DNA from: Pseudomonas sp. SJZ079
Lineage (GTDB): Bacteria > Pseudomonadota > Gammaproteobacteria > Pseudomonadales > Pseudomonadaceae
NCBI RefSeq assembly: GCF_007993865.1
Contig: NZ_VIUH01000010.1
Coordinates: forward strand, 92,250 to 156,249
Reading direction: 5' to 3'
DNA length: 64,000 nt
Positions 54,859-63,905 of the stretch are shown piece by piece (position 1 is the first letter of the stretch; every line of letters starts with the position of its first letter). Position numbers and translations under genes: made by a program. The notes below the pieces were generated by a model. It worked only from the letters and a program-made list of their open reading frames with translations, did no database searches and had not been told where the DNA came from.

Positions 54859-56472
54859 TCACGCTTGCGCCGCATCGAAGCTGTCGGTGCGCGCCATCTG
54901 CCACATGCGCTGATAGAACTCACCGGTAGCCTGTTGCGCGTCCAGCAATTCACCCGGCTTGAGGAACACGTGCTGCTGGGAGAACAGCTTGATCTCGCTG
55001 GCCGACATGCGCCGCACCAGATGTTTGGCATCGAGCTGCGCCGGATGCTCGAGGCCGGCCGCGGCGAGCATCTCCGCCAGCGCCTTGAGCGTGTTGCGGT
55101 GGAAGTTGAACACCCGTTGGGCCTTGTCCTCGGGCACCAGGGCGCGTTGGCGCAGTGGGTCCTGAGTGGCGACGCCGGTCGGGCATTTGTTGGTGTGACA
55201 GCTGCGACTCTGGATGCAGCCGATGGCGAACATGAAGCCGCGCGCCGAGTTGGCCCAGTCGGCGCCTATGGCCAGTACACAGGCGATGTCGAAGGCGCTG
55301 ACGATCTTGCCGCTGGCCCCGAGCTTGATCTGTTCGCGCAGGCCGCAACCGACCAGGGTGTTGTGCACGAACAGCAGGCCTTCGCGCATGGGCACGCCAA
55401 TATGGTCGGTGAATTCCAGCGGCGCGGCGCCGGTGCCGCCTTCCTTACCGTCGACTACGATGAAGTCCGGCAGGATACCGGTCTCCAGCATGGCCTTGGC
55501 GATGCCCATGAACTCCCAGGGGTGACCGAGGCACAGCTTGAAACCGACCGGCTTGCCGCCGGACAGTTCGCGTAGCTGGGCGATGAACTGCAACAGCTCG
55601 ATGGGGGTGGAGAAGGCGCTGTGCCGTGATGGCGAGATACAGTCTTCGCCCATCGGTACGCCGCGGGTCGCGGAGATTTCCGCGGTGACCTTGTGCTTTG
55701 GCAGAATGCCACCGTGACCGGGTTTGGCGCCCTGGCTCAGCTTGATTTCAATCATCCGTACCTGTGGTGTGCAGGCCTGTTCGGCGAAACGCTGCGGGTC
55801 GAATCGACCCAAGCTGGTGCGGCAACCGAAGTAACCGCTGCCCAACTCCCAGATCAAGTCGCCGCCATGCTCGCGGTGGTAGACGCTGATGCTGCCCTCG
55901 CCGGTGTCATGGGCGAAGTGGCCGAGCTTCGCGCCCTTGTTCAGGGCGCGGATGGCGTTGGCACTCAGTGAACCGAAACTCATCGCCGATATATTCAACA
56001 GCGAGGCCGAGTAGGGCTGGCTGCACTGCGCTCCACCGATGTTCACCCGGAAGCTGTTGGGGTCGCTCAGCGGTGCCGGGCGCATGGAATGGCCGATGAA
56101 CTCGAAGCCGTTCTGATAGACGTCCAGCAGGGTGCCGAAGGGTTTGTCGGCACCTTCATTCTTGGCTCGGGCATAGACCAGGGTGCGCTGCGCACGGGAG
56201 AACGGTAGTCGGTCGCCGTCGGCTTCCAGCAGGTACTGGCGAATCTCCGGGCGGATGCCTTCGACCAGGTAGCGGATGTTGCCAAGGATAGGGTAATTGC
56301 GCCGCACCGCCTGACGCGTCTGCAGCAGGTCGCCGATGCCGATCAGGCTCAGCACGGCGCTGATTAGGGTCAAGGGCCACAGCCACTCATGCTGTAGAAA
56401 CGCCAGGCTAATCAGGGTGAAGAGCACACAGAAAACGAAGAAAGCGTAACGGCTGAGTAGCGACAAGGTCAT
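54859..56472 (-). CDS. FMN-binding glutamate synthase family protein
   Basis: The protein has 537 residues from the ATG at 56472 (MTLSLLSRYAFFVFCVLFTL). Two N-terminal helices anchor it in the membrane, unlike GltB. The catalytic barrel has SFGSLSANAIRALNKGAKLG, KLSQGAKPGHGGILPKHKV and VDGKEGGTGAAPLEFTDHIG for FMN, and CIQSRSCHTNKCPTGVATQD for an Fe-S cluster. It lacks the amidotransferase domain, so it is probably not a true glutamate synthase; the substrate is unknown. Confidence 0.92.
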   Translation of the reverse strand: MTLSLLSRYAFFVFCVLFTLISLAFLQHEWLWPLTLISAVLSLIGIGDLLQTRQAVRRNYPILGNIRYLVEGIRPEIRQYLLEADGDRLPFSRAQRTLVYARAKNEGADKPFGTLLDVYQNGFEFIGHSMRPAPLSDPNSFRVNIGGAQCSQPYSASLLNISAMSFGSLSANAIRALNKGAKLGHFAHDTGEGSISVYHREHGGDLIWELGSGYFGCRTSLGRFDPQRFAEQACTPQVRMIEIKLSQGAKPGHGGILPKHKVTAEISATRGVPMGEDCISPSRHSAFSTPIELLQFIAQLRELSGGKPVGFKLCLGHPWEFMGIAKAMLETGILPDFIVVDGKEGGTGAAPLEFTDHIGVPMREGLLFVHNTLVGCGLREQIKLGASGKIVSAFDIACVLAIGADWANSARGFMFAIGCIQSRSCHTNKCPTGVATQDPLRQRALVPEDKAQRVFNFHRNTLKALAEMLAAAGLEHPAQLDAKHLVRRMSASEIKLFSQQHVFLKPGELLDAQQATGEFYQRMWQMARTDSFDAAQA

Positions 56473-56644
56473 GCGGGCTCCAATGGCAAGGCCGGGCGAG
56501 AGGTCAATGTAGACGGCCGAGCGGGCGTTCGTCGACCGCTGCGTTGGCGACCGCATCGTCGAGCCTGGCCAGCGACTGTTCACTTATCGCCGGGGCCGGC
56601 CATCGAGCCTATTCACCTCAGACAGTACACGGAAAGAGGCAGGT

Positions 56645-59356
56645 TCAGGTCTCGCTCAGCGGTAGGGTGAAATAGAAGGTGCTGCCTTCGCCCAGCACGC
56701 TGCTGTAGCCAATTTGGCCGTTCATCCGCTCCACCAGATTCTTACAGATACTCAGGCCGAGCCCGGTGCCGCCTTTACGGCGACTGTCCGAGCCATCGGC
56801 CTGAGCGAATTTCTGGAAGATGCGTTCGCGGAACTCCTCGGCGATGCCGGGACCGTGGTCGTGTACCTGGACTCTGACGTCACGCTCGATGATTTCGGCG
56901 GATATCTGCACCTTGTTCCGGGGCTCGGAGAATTTCACGGCATTGGATATCAGGTTGCTCAACACCTGCTGCAGACGCTGGCTGTCGATTGCCACCGGCA
57001 CCTGCGCCGGCAGTGCATGGTCGTCCAGGCTGAGATGCACCTCGAAGCTGTCGGCGTAGCCCTGGTTGTGTAGCAGCGCTTCATGCAACAGGGGGCGCAG
57101 GTCGGTGCGGCTAAGCTGGATGCGGGTTTGACCGAATTCGAGTTTCTCGATATCGAGAATGTCGTTGACCAGGCTGACCAGGCGTTCCGAATTGCTTTGC
57201 GCGATGCTGAGCAGTTTTCGCACCTGTTCCGGTAATTCGCCCACCGCTCCCGCCGCCAGCAAGCCTAGCGAACCCTTGATCGAGGTGAGCGGAGTGCGTA
57301 ACTCATGGCTGACGGTGGAAATGAACTCACTCTTCAGGCGTTCGATCTGCTTGCGCGCGCCGATATCACGGGCCATGCAGATATAGCGCTGACGTCCTGG
57401 CAGTTCATAGCGGCTCAGGTTGATTTCAAGCTCCAACTGCTGGGCCGCGGCATTGGTCGCAGTGACTTCCAGCGGCTTGCCAAGCATGTCATCCAAGGTA
57501 TTCCCCGAGCGCCGGTACAGCGCTGGGATCAGGCCGCCGATCTGCCGCCCGAGCAGCGCAATGGAGGCATAGCCGAACAGGTGGCTGCTGGCTGGGTTGG
57601 CGCGTTCGATCAGGCCTTGTTCATCGAATATGAGAATGCCTTCGGCGGCATTTTCCAGGATGGCACTCAGTTCCAGGGTGTGTTGCTTGACCTGATGGCG
57701 AATCTGATCGGCGCGACCGGTGACGGTCAGCAGATAGCCACCGAGCAGGCTGCATAACAACAGGCCGCCTGCCAGCACCGCCCAAGGCTGCAGGCCATGG
57801 TTGCGCTGTAGAAAGGCTTCGGTTGGCGCGATCGACAGCTGCAGCATGCGTCCGGCCACCTGAAACGACTCCTGCCAGACCAACCCTGCCGCATAGGGCG
57901 GCAGGGCAGTGCTGGCTTGGCCATACAGGGGTTGCGGCGTGGCGTCGGTGATGTCGAGCAACTGTAACTGGAAGCTGTCCGCCGGATAGGCCTGGAGTGC
58001 GTTTTCAATAAGGTCGGCAATCCGGATGACCGCCACCGCATAGCCGCGTAAGTCGCGTTTGCGCTCCTCGACACTGAGGGGCAAATCACTCTTGTAGACC
58101 GGGTACAGCAAGAGCACGCCGGGTTGCGGCGCCTCGTTGTCCTGGATCAGGGTGATCGGTGCAGTCATCACCGCCTTGGCGCTATCACGCGCTTTTTTCA
58201 AGGCTTGTCGCCTGTGTCGCTTGGATTGCACGTCGAAGCCCAGGGCCTTGGCGTTTGCCGCAAAGGGCTCGACAAAGGTTACCGGTGTATAGGTCTCTCG
58301 CTGTCCGGCGAGAACCAGTTCGCCAGCGTCGTTGTATTCGCGGATGCGGAACCCGGGAAAGCCTTCGGCGACCATCTGCGCCTCAAAACGCGTGCGCTGG
58401 TCTGCGCTGATCAATGGGTCCCAACTGACAGCGGTGATGCCTGGATAGGTGCTCGGCAGATTAGCCACGAAACGGGCGAAATCTTCCCGGGACACTCGAC
58501 TCGACGCTGAAAATAAGCGCTCTATGGACTGTGCCGCCTTGCTGTAAAGCTCGAAGCGGAACCTCAGGGTAGTGGTCATCATCTTGGTCTGCTCGTGAAA
58601 GCGCAGACGCAGATTGTGTTGCTCGGCCTCGCTGGCACGGATGAAAATCAGCACCATAATAGTGCAGCTGATCAGCAGCGGCAGGCCCACGCTGCCAGCG
58701 CGGCTGCGCCAGAGGGCACGAGGCTGGGCGAAGAGGATGAACATCAGCGGGGTGGCGATCAGCACGCCAATGCTGTCGCCGACCCACCAGGTCCACCAGC
58801 TGAAGGGGAATTGCGCAGCCGTGATGACTTGACTCAGGTAGAGCACGCCAGCGCCGCCACTGGCGCTGATCAGGCAAGCCAGTGGCCCACCAATAAAGAG
58901 CAGAAGGAAAATGCTTCGCTCATCGGTGAGCGAAGTGGGGAAACCGACGAAACGACGAATCAGCCAGCTGCCAATCAGGCTCTGCAGTGAGGTGCCGAGC
59001 GCGATACCCATGGCGATCGAGAGGCCTTTGAGGCTCAGTTGCTCGAGGCTGATAAAACCGATGCTGAGGTTCAGCAAGGTCGAACCGAGAAACACCCCGG
59101 CGAGCATCGGGTAACCCCAGATAAGTACGGCGGCCAGGGCGATCCCCACTGGTGGAAAGATGGCACTGGCGAACCCTGGCGGAATCGCCAGCATCAGTGC
59201 CAGGTGACCTGCTCCGGCATAGGCCAGAGCGAGCAACAGTATTTTCGCGGGCATTGGCACTGCGGCAAGGGGTGCAGTCTGCATTGCTGGAGGGCTCCGT
59301 TGAACGGGTTGTCCAACTCTTGTGGCGTTTATTGCAGAGTCAGGCTCCGCGCTCAT
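56645..59356 (-). CDS. sensor histidine kinase with MASE1, CHASE and PAS domains
   Basis: The protein has 903 residues. MASE1 spans about 35-245 (ILLLALAYAGAGHLALMLAI...IGVLIATPLMFILF), the extracytoplasmic CHASE domain about 280-510 (DFARFVANLPSTYPGITAVS), then a helix (about 525-548) and a PAS domain (AILENAAEGILIFDEQGLIE). HisKA has the phospho-acceptor in FISTVSHELRTPLTSIKGSL, and HATPase_c contains NLISNAVKFSEP, HDHGPGIAEEFRERIFQKF and GGTGLGLSICKNLVE. There is no receiver domain, and no response-regulator gene is adjacent, so it is an orphan kinase. MASE1 and CHASE senses are unknown. Confidence 0.92.
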   Translation of the reverse strand: MSAEPDSAINATRVGQPVQRSPPAMQTAPLAAVPMPAKILLLALAYAGAGHLALMLAIPPGFASAIFPPVGIALAAVLIWGYPMLAGVFLGSTLLNLSIGFISLEQLSLKGLSIAMGIALGTSLQSLIGSWLIRRFVGFPTSLTDERSIFLLLFIGGPLACLISASGGAGVLYLSQVITAAQFPFSWWTWWVGDSIGVLIATPLMFILFAQPRALWRSRAGSVGLPLLISCTIMVLIFIRASEAEQHNLRLRFHEQTKMMTTTLRFRFELYSKAAQSIERLFSASSRVSREDFARFVANLPSTYPGITAVSWDPLISADQRTRFEAQMVAEGFPGFRIREYNDAGELVLAGQRETYTPVTFVEPFAANAKALGFDVQSKRHRRQALKKARDSAKAVMTAPITLIQDNEAPQPGVLLLYPVYKSDLPLSVEERKRDLRGYAVAVIRIADLIENALQAYPADSFQLQLLDITDATPQPLYGQASTALPPYAAGLVWQESFQVAGRMLQLSIAPTEAFLQRNHGLQPWAVLAGGLLLCSLLGGYLLTVTGRADQIRHQVKQHTLELSAILENAAEGILIFDEQGLIERANPASSHLFGYASIALLGRQIGGLIPALYRRSGNTLDDMLGKPLEVTATNAAAQQLELEINLSRYELPGRQRYICMARDIGARKQIERLKSEFISTVSHELRTPLTSIKGSLGLLAAGAVGELPEQVRKLLSIAQSNSERLVSLVNDILDIEKLEFGQTRIQLSRTDLRPLLHEALLHNQGYADSFEVHLSLDDHALPAQVPVAIDSQRLQQVLSNLISNAVKFSEPRNKVQISAEIIERDVRVQVHDHGPGIAEEFRERIFQKFAQADGSDSRRKGGTGLGLSICKNLVERMNGQIGYSSVLGEGSTFYFTLPLSET

Positions 59357-59882
59357 TCAAGCAGGGCAGCATTAATCGGAGGCAGCACACGGGCGCCAGC
59401 GGGTGAACTATACGTTTATGCTGGCAATGCAAAACTGGCGAGGGAGGGGTAGGCTTCTTGTCCGTGGGTGCGTCACTGCATGGCTTGAAAGCTAGCGGAA
59501 GATAACTCGCACCACAAGTCAGTCAAGTGCAGAACGGGCGGCTTAGCGTCAGATATTCAATTTTATCCAGGCCTGCCACTTTCGAGGGATCGCGCTTCTG
59601 CACCGCGGCCTATTGTCCGCGTGCAACTTATATAGTGAAACGGCAATTGTAGTGGAACGGCAATGCCGTATCAGGCTGCAGCCGACTAACAGACTGGGCC
59701 CCGCGAGCGCTTGACTGACATGCGGACGAACCTTGGCAGGTTGTGGCACACTCTGCGCTTTGGAACGAGTGTGCTATTGCTCGGCGATAACGCCCTGTTA
59801 GTACTCATAAAACTCTGTCTGTGGCCCGCCGGCCAGGGGCTTATGCATAAATGGCCGCGACGCGCGGCATATAACGAGAGGA
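59357..59882. other. 526-base intergenic region, possible weak sigma-54 promoter
   Basis: No convincing gene or RNA is seen in this divergent spacer. TGGCAC at 59744-59749 with GC ten bases after the GG fits the sigma-54 spacing, but the -12 box lacks TT, so the match is weak. Confidence 0.35.
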
Positions 59883-61010
59883 ATGACCGTGCACAACGTC
59901 GTGATCAGTGGTACCGGCTTGTACACGCCGGCGAATAGCATTTCCAACGACGAGCTGGTGGAGTCCTTCAACGCTTACGTACAGCAGTTCAATGCGGACA
60001 ATGCCGCGGCGATCGCCAGTGGTGAGGTCGAGGCATTGACCGAATCGAGCAGCGCCTTTATCGAGCGGGCCTCGGGCATCAAGAGCCGCTTTGTCGTCGA
60101 TAAGGACGGCATCCTCGACCCTAAGCGCATGACGCCACGCATCGCCGAGCGTAGTAACGAGCAGTGGGGCATCCTCTGTGAAATGGCCATTGCTGCCGCC
60201 GAACAGGCCCTGGCTCGTGCCGGTAAAACCGCGGCAGATATCGACGGTGTGATAGTCGCCTGCTCCAACCTGCAGCGCGCCTACCCGGCGGTGGCCATCG
60301 AAGTGCAGGCGGCCCTGGGCATTCAGGGCTTCGGCTACGACATGAACGTGGCCTGTTCTTCGGCCACCTTCGGCATCCAGGCGGCGAGCAACAGCGTGCA
60401 GCTCGGTCAGGCGCGGGCGGTTCTGATGGTCAACCCGGAAGTCTGTACCGGTCACTTGAACTTCCGCGACCGCGACAGCCACTTCATCTTTGGCGATGCT
60501 TGCACGGCGGTGATCATCGAACGTGCCGATCTGGCCACCTCCAAGCATCAGTTCGACATCGTTGGCACCAAGCTGCTGACCCAATTCTCCAATAACATTC
60601 GCAACAATTTTGGCTTCCTCAATCGTGCGGCAGAAGAGGGCATAGGCGCGCGCGATAAGCTGTTCGTCCAGGAAGGCCGCAAGGTGTTCAAGGAAGTCTG
60701 CCCCATGGTTGCCGAGCTGATCGCCGTGCACCTTCAGGAACACCAGCTCAATGTCAGCGACGTGAAGCGCTTCTGGCTACACCAGGCCAACCTCAACATG
60801 AACCTGCTGATCGCCCGCAAGTTGCTCGGTCGCGATGCCGAGCCGCATGAAGCGCCGGTGATTCTCGACAGCTACGCCAACACCAGTTCGGCCGGCTCGG
60901 TGATTGCCCTGCACAAGCATCAGGACGACCTGCCGAGCGGCGCCCTTGGCGTACTCAGCTCCTTCGGGGCGGGTTATTCGATCGGCAGTGTGATTCTGCG
61001 CAAGCACTGA
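59883..61010 (+). CDS. beta-ketoacyl-ACP synthase III-like enzyme
   Basis: The protein has 375 residues with GAGAGGA before the ATG. The catalytic Cys is in DMNVACSSATFGIQAAS (about 156-160), His in RFWLHQANLNMNLLIARKL (about 300) and Asn in DSYANTSSAGSVIAL (about 333). It is longer than FabH and matches the PA3286-type enzyme of P. aeruginosa, which takes acyl-CoA from beta-oxidation into fatty-acid synthesis. It overlaps the sigma factor gene by one base (TGATG). Confidence 0.9.
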   Translation: MTVHNVVISGTGLYTPANSISNDELVESFNAYVQQFNADNAAAIASGEVEALTESSSAFIERASGIKSRFVVDKDGILDPKRMTPRIAERSNEQWGILCEMAIAAAEQALARAGKTAADIDGVIVACSNLQRAYPAVAIEVQAALGIQGFGYDMNVACSSATFGIQAASNSVQLGQARAVLMVNPEVCTGHLNFRDRDSHFIFGDACTAVIIERADLATSKHQFDIVGTKLLTQFSNNIRNNFGFLNRAAEEGIGARDKLFVQEGRKVFKEVCPMVAELIAVHLQEHQLNVSDVKRFWLHQANLNMNLLIARKLLGRDAEPHEAPVILDSYANTSSAGSVIALHKHQDDLPSGALGVLSSFGAGYSIGSVILRKH

Positions 61011-61621
61011 TGGACTATCCCGACGACAGCGCACTGCTCACCCGTCTGCTGGCGGGCGAGCAGAAGGCCTTCCGCGAGCTGGTCGGCACTTACCAGAGCG
61101 CGATGCGCGCGGTGGCCTTTGCCATCGTCGGTAGCCGCAACGCCGATGAGGTGGTGCAGGATGCCTGGTTGGCCGTGGTGCGTAACCTGGACAGTTTCCA
61201 GGGCCGCTCCAGCCTGAAAACCTGGCTGTTGACCATCACCGCCAACACCGCCAAGACCCGCCTGAAGCATAACCGCCGTGAAGTGCTGCTGGACGACCTG
61301 CCGGGACCGCACGGCTCGCTGGGCGATGAACGTTTCTCGGCAGACGGTCACTGGTTGCTGGCTCCTCACGCCTGGCATCAGGACACGCCAGAAGCCTTGC
61401 TCACCGAGGGCGAGTTGCGCGAGTGCCTGGAGAAAACCTTGAGCAGCCTTTCCGAACTGCAAGGCAGTGTGTTGCTGTTGCGCGAGCGCCAAGGTTTGGA
61501 ATTAGATGAAATTTGTAATCTTTTGCAGGTCTCGCTCTCCAATGTTCGGGTGTTGTTACACCGCGCACGCCTGAAGGTGTTCGCTACCCTGGAGCACTTT
61601 GAGGAGACCGGCCAATGTTGA
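61010..61621 (+). CDS. ECF-family RNA polymerase sigma factor
   Basis: The protein has 203 residues, with its ATG overlapping the KAS III stop. Region 2 is at about 15-80 (YQSAMRAVAFAIVGSRNADE, VVQDAWLAVVRNLDSFQGRS), and region 4 at about 135-195 (LSELQGSVLLLRERQGLELD, LQVSLSNVRVLLHRARLKVF). It overlaps the following zinc-finger gene by seven bases, the normal sigma/anti-sigma layout. Confidence 0.92.
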   Translation: MDYPDDSALLTRLLAGEQKAFRELVGTYQSAMRAVAFAIVGSRNADEVVQDAWLAVVRNLDSFQGRSSLKTWLLTITANTAKTRLKHNRREVLLDDLPGPHGSLGDERFSADGHWLLAPHAWHQDTPEALLTEGELRECLEKTLSSLSELQGSVLLLRERQGLELDEICNLLQVSLSNVRVLLHRARLKVFATLEHFEETGQC

Positions 61622-61848
61622 GTTGTAAAGAGCTGGTAGCGCAGTCCAGCGATTATCTGGATGTCCAGCTGAGCCTGCGTCAGCGTTTGGCCGTGCGTAC
61701 CCATCTGGCCATGTGCCGCAATTGCCGGCGCTTTATCCGCCAGATGCGCCTGAGTCAGTTGGTTTTGCGCAGACTGCCGCAAGGGCAGAATGCCGAACTG
61801 GATGTTTTGGCCCAGCGCTTGGCCGAACTACGGCGTCAATCCTCCTGA
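61615..61848 (+). CDS. zinc-finger anti-sigma factor (zf-HC2)
   Basis: The protein has 77 residues. The ZAS zinc site is H-x3-C-x2-C in THLAMCRNCRRFI (about 29-37), with an additional Cys in MLSCKELVAQ (residue 4). It has no transmembrane helix, so it is a cytoplasmic anti-sigma factor, probably redox- or zinc-sensitive, controlling the sigma factor it overlaps. Confidence 0.88.
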   Translation: MLSCKELVAQSSDYLDVQLSLRQRLAVRTHLAMCRNCRRFIRQMRLSQLVLRRLPQGQNAELDVLAQRLAELRRQSS

Positions 61849-62289
61849 GGGAGCTGCGCTGAGTGATTTCTCGCGCTGTTTAGATAATCCAAACGCCCTA
61901 AAAGCGCCACTGAAGTGATTTTGACTGCCATCAATCCGGATGGCAGGGGCTGAGGTTCCAGGACATGCTGCGGCGACCAGTCATAACGGGCTATGGCGAG
62001 GAGCGGCAGAGCAGTATCGGGGCCTCAGACGCCGAAACTAACGAACTGAACCTGCCACACAGACCACCAAGTGTGACGCCGTTGCAACACGCCCGGAGGC
62101 CTGCTGAGTCATGTCTGAGTGAAAGCCTTGCCTTGCCTTATAGGTAATCGAAGTAAAAAGTTCCTTTGTAATCAAACTTTTATATATCAGCAACTGAGCT
62201 GAAATATCCCGCCGCCAAGCTTCCCCCAGCACAAACGAGCGCAAAAGCTCGGGTGTTTTCAACACTAAAGTCCAATAGGGGAATTCTCG
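61849..62289. other. 441-base intergenic region before the porin
   Basis: A hairpin CTGCCATC-AATCCG-GATGGCAG lies at 61925-61946 without a T-run; it may mark the end of the sigma operon. The 3' part is AT-rich and holds the candidate Pho box listed separately. No gene is seen. Confidence 0.5.
62166..62183 (+). promoter_or_regulatory. candidate Pho box upstream of the OprO/OprP-type porin
   Basis: TTGTAAT-CAAA-CTTTTAT fits the two-heptamer, four-base-spacer form of the PhoB site CTGTCAT-N4-CTGTCAT with ten of fourteen positions matching. It is 107 bases before the porin start. The region is AT-rich, so chance is possible. Confidence 0.4.
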
Positions 62290-63588
62290 ATGATCCGTAA
62301 GCACTTCGCCGGTTTCGCAACCAGCGCCCTGGCTCTGGCCGTTTCCGCCCAGGCTTTCGCCGGCACCGTCAGCACTGATGGCGCCGATATCGTGATCAAC
62401 ACCAAGAGTGGTTTGGAAGTTGCGACTACCGACAAGGAGTTCAGCTTCAAGCTAGGCGGCAAGATTCAGTGGGATGCGACGAACTTCGATGGCTTGCAAG
62501 CGGCCAGTCAGAAGAAACCCTTTGACGACACCTTCAATACCCGCATCCGCCGCGGTGAGCTCTCGGTTGAGGGCGTCGCCTACAAAGACTGGGGCTACGG
62601 TGTGCGCCTCAGCTATGACGATGCCGACAAGACTGACGTTGACCGCTCCTTCATCAGTTACTCAGGTTTGGGTTTTGCGACTGTGACTGTTGGCCAGTTT
62701 GGGGTCGATTACGGTTTGGAAAACACCACCAGTTCTTCCTGGATCACCGGCATGGAACGTCCTTTCATGTACGACATGCTGAACGGCGACGAGGACGTCA
62801 AGTTCGGTGTCAATGTCATGCACACCGGCGAAACCTACGGCCTGATGGCACAGGTCGGTCACTATGACAAAATTGAAACCGACGGCAACGACGAGCTGTT
62901 CGGCTATACCCTGCGTGCTAACTGGGCCCCCTATCTGAGTGGCACCGACGTGGTGCACCTGGGTGCCAACTTCCACAGCAGCAACCCGGATGACGGCAGC
63001 GCCAAAGCCAAGACTCGCCTGGGTATCCGTAGCGACAAGGATGACAGCCTGACCTTCGCTTCGGTCAGCAAGGCTGACTCCGATACCGAGTGGGTATTGG
63101 AATCCGGCGCTCAGTTCGGCGCTTTCCGGGCTCAGGCCGAATATTTCCAGCGCACCATCTCCGGCGAAACTGCTGGTGGCGCTTCGGCTGACGCCGATCT
63201 GAGCGGCTACTACGGCCAAGTCTCCTATATGTTCAACGGCGTGCGTAAGTACAAGCCGGGCGTAGGCAAGTGGGACAAACCGACTGAAGCGGGCGCCGTT
63301 GAAATCTTCGCCCGTTACGAAAGCAACACCATCGACGCGGACGCCGGTGCCATCCCCGCTCAGCTGAACAGCAACGTGGCCGGGATCGTCGCGGCTGACG
63401 TCAATGACGAGTTCCAGGCCGATGCCTTCGTGGTCGGTGTCAACTACTTCCCGACTGCCGCTGTGCGCATGAGCCTGAACTACGTCGACTACCAAGTGGA
63501 CAACATCAACACCATCGCGCAGATCGGCGGTAAGGATGTGCAGGACGACGGCAAAGCCATCATGGGTCGTCTGCAGTACGTGTTCTAA
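62290..63588 (+). CDS. phosphate/polyphosphate-selective porin (OprO/OprP family)
   Basis: The precursor has 432 residues and a signal peptide (LALAVSAQAFA|GTV). Family blocks: FSFKLGGKIQWDATNFDG, DTFNTRIRRGELSVEGVAYK (rich in arginine, as in the anion pathway) and TVTVGQFGVDYGLENTTSSS, and the C-terminal strand GKAIMGRLQYVF with terminal Phe. In P. aeruginosa, OprO and OprP lie near the PA3286-PA3284 genes, as here. Phosphate starvation induction is expected; the precise specificity (phosphate or polyphosphate) is not decided. Confidence 0.9.
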   Translation: MIRKHFAGFATSALALAVSAQAFAGTVSTDGADIVINTKSGLEVATTDKEFSFKLGGKIQWDATNFDGLQAASQKKPFDDTFNTRIRRGELSVEGVAYKDWGYGVRLSYDDADKTDVDRSFISYSGLGFATVTVGQFGVDYGLENTTSSSWITGMERPFMYDMLNGDEDVKFGVNVMHTGETYGLMAQVGHYDKIETDGNDELFGYTLRANWAPYLSGTDVVHLGANFHSSNPDDGSAKAKTRLGIRSDKDDSLTFASVSKADSDTEWVLESGAQFGAFRAQAEYFQRTISGETAGGASADADLSGYYGQVSYMFNGVRKYKPGVGKWDKPTEAGAVEIFARYESNTIDADAGAIPAQLNSNVAGIVAADVNDEFQADAFVVGVNYFPTAAVRMSLNYVDYQVDNINTIAQIGGKDVQDDGKAIMGRLQYVF

Positions 63589-63617
63589 ACACTCGGCTAT
63601 ACAGCTTGCTCCTTTGC

Positions 63618-63643
63618 AGCCTCGCCTCGTGCGGGGCTTTTTT
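63618..63643 (+). terminator. rho-independent terminator of the porin gene
   Basis: AGCCTCGC-CTCGT-GCGGGGCT (one G-T pair) followed by TTTTTT, 30 bases after the stop. Confidence 0.85.
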
Positions 63644-63719
63644 GTGCGTCCTGTATGAGTTCTCTAAATGGATGCCCGCCGGTGGAGTGCTGAGAGGGGC
63701 GCGATGAGTGCCATCCCCG

Positions 63720-63905
63720 TCAATACAGAATGTCCAAGTCGCGCTTGACCACCGGGCTGATCGGGGCAGTGGTGGCCTTGCCCAGCAGACCGCTGCCATA
63801 CAGGTGCTCGGCTAGCGTCTTGGCGAACGAGCACTGGGCTTGATCGGTAAACAACCCGAGAAGGGCCGAATTGCTGGCAACAACACAGAGTTTTCTCGCG
63901 AGGTT
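63720..63905 (-). pseudogene. C-terminal fragment of a gene truncated by an IS630 element
   Basis: On the minus strand a frame with no start codon runs from the end of the IS630 transposase to a TGA at 63720, about 61 residues (RKLCVVASNSALLGLFTDQA..., ending VVKRDLDILY). It has protein-like composition and no internal stop. I do not recognise the family. The rest of the gene should lie on the other side of the insertion sequence, outside the window. Confidence 0.45.

Noticed and set aside
59744..59759. Sigma-54 promoter (TGGCAC, GG-N10-GC spacing) before the KAS III gene
   Set aside because: The -12 element lacks TT and no enhancer-binding site or regulator is near.
59711..59938. 75-residue frame overlapping the KAS III start
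   Set aside because: It overlaps the well-supported enzyme start, has no family match, and uses codons unlike real genes here.
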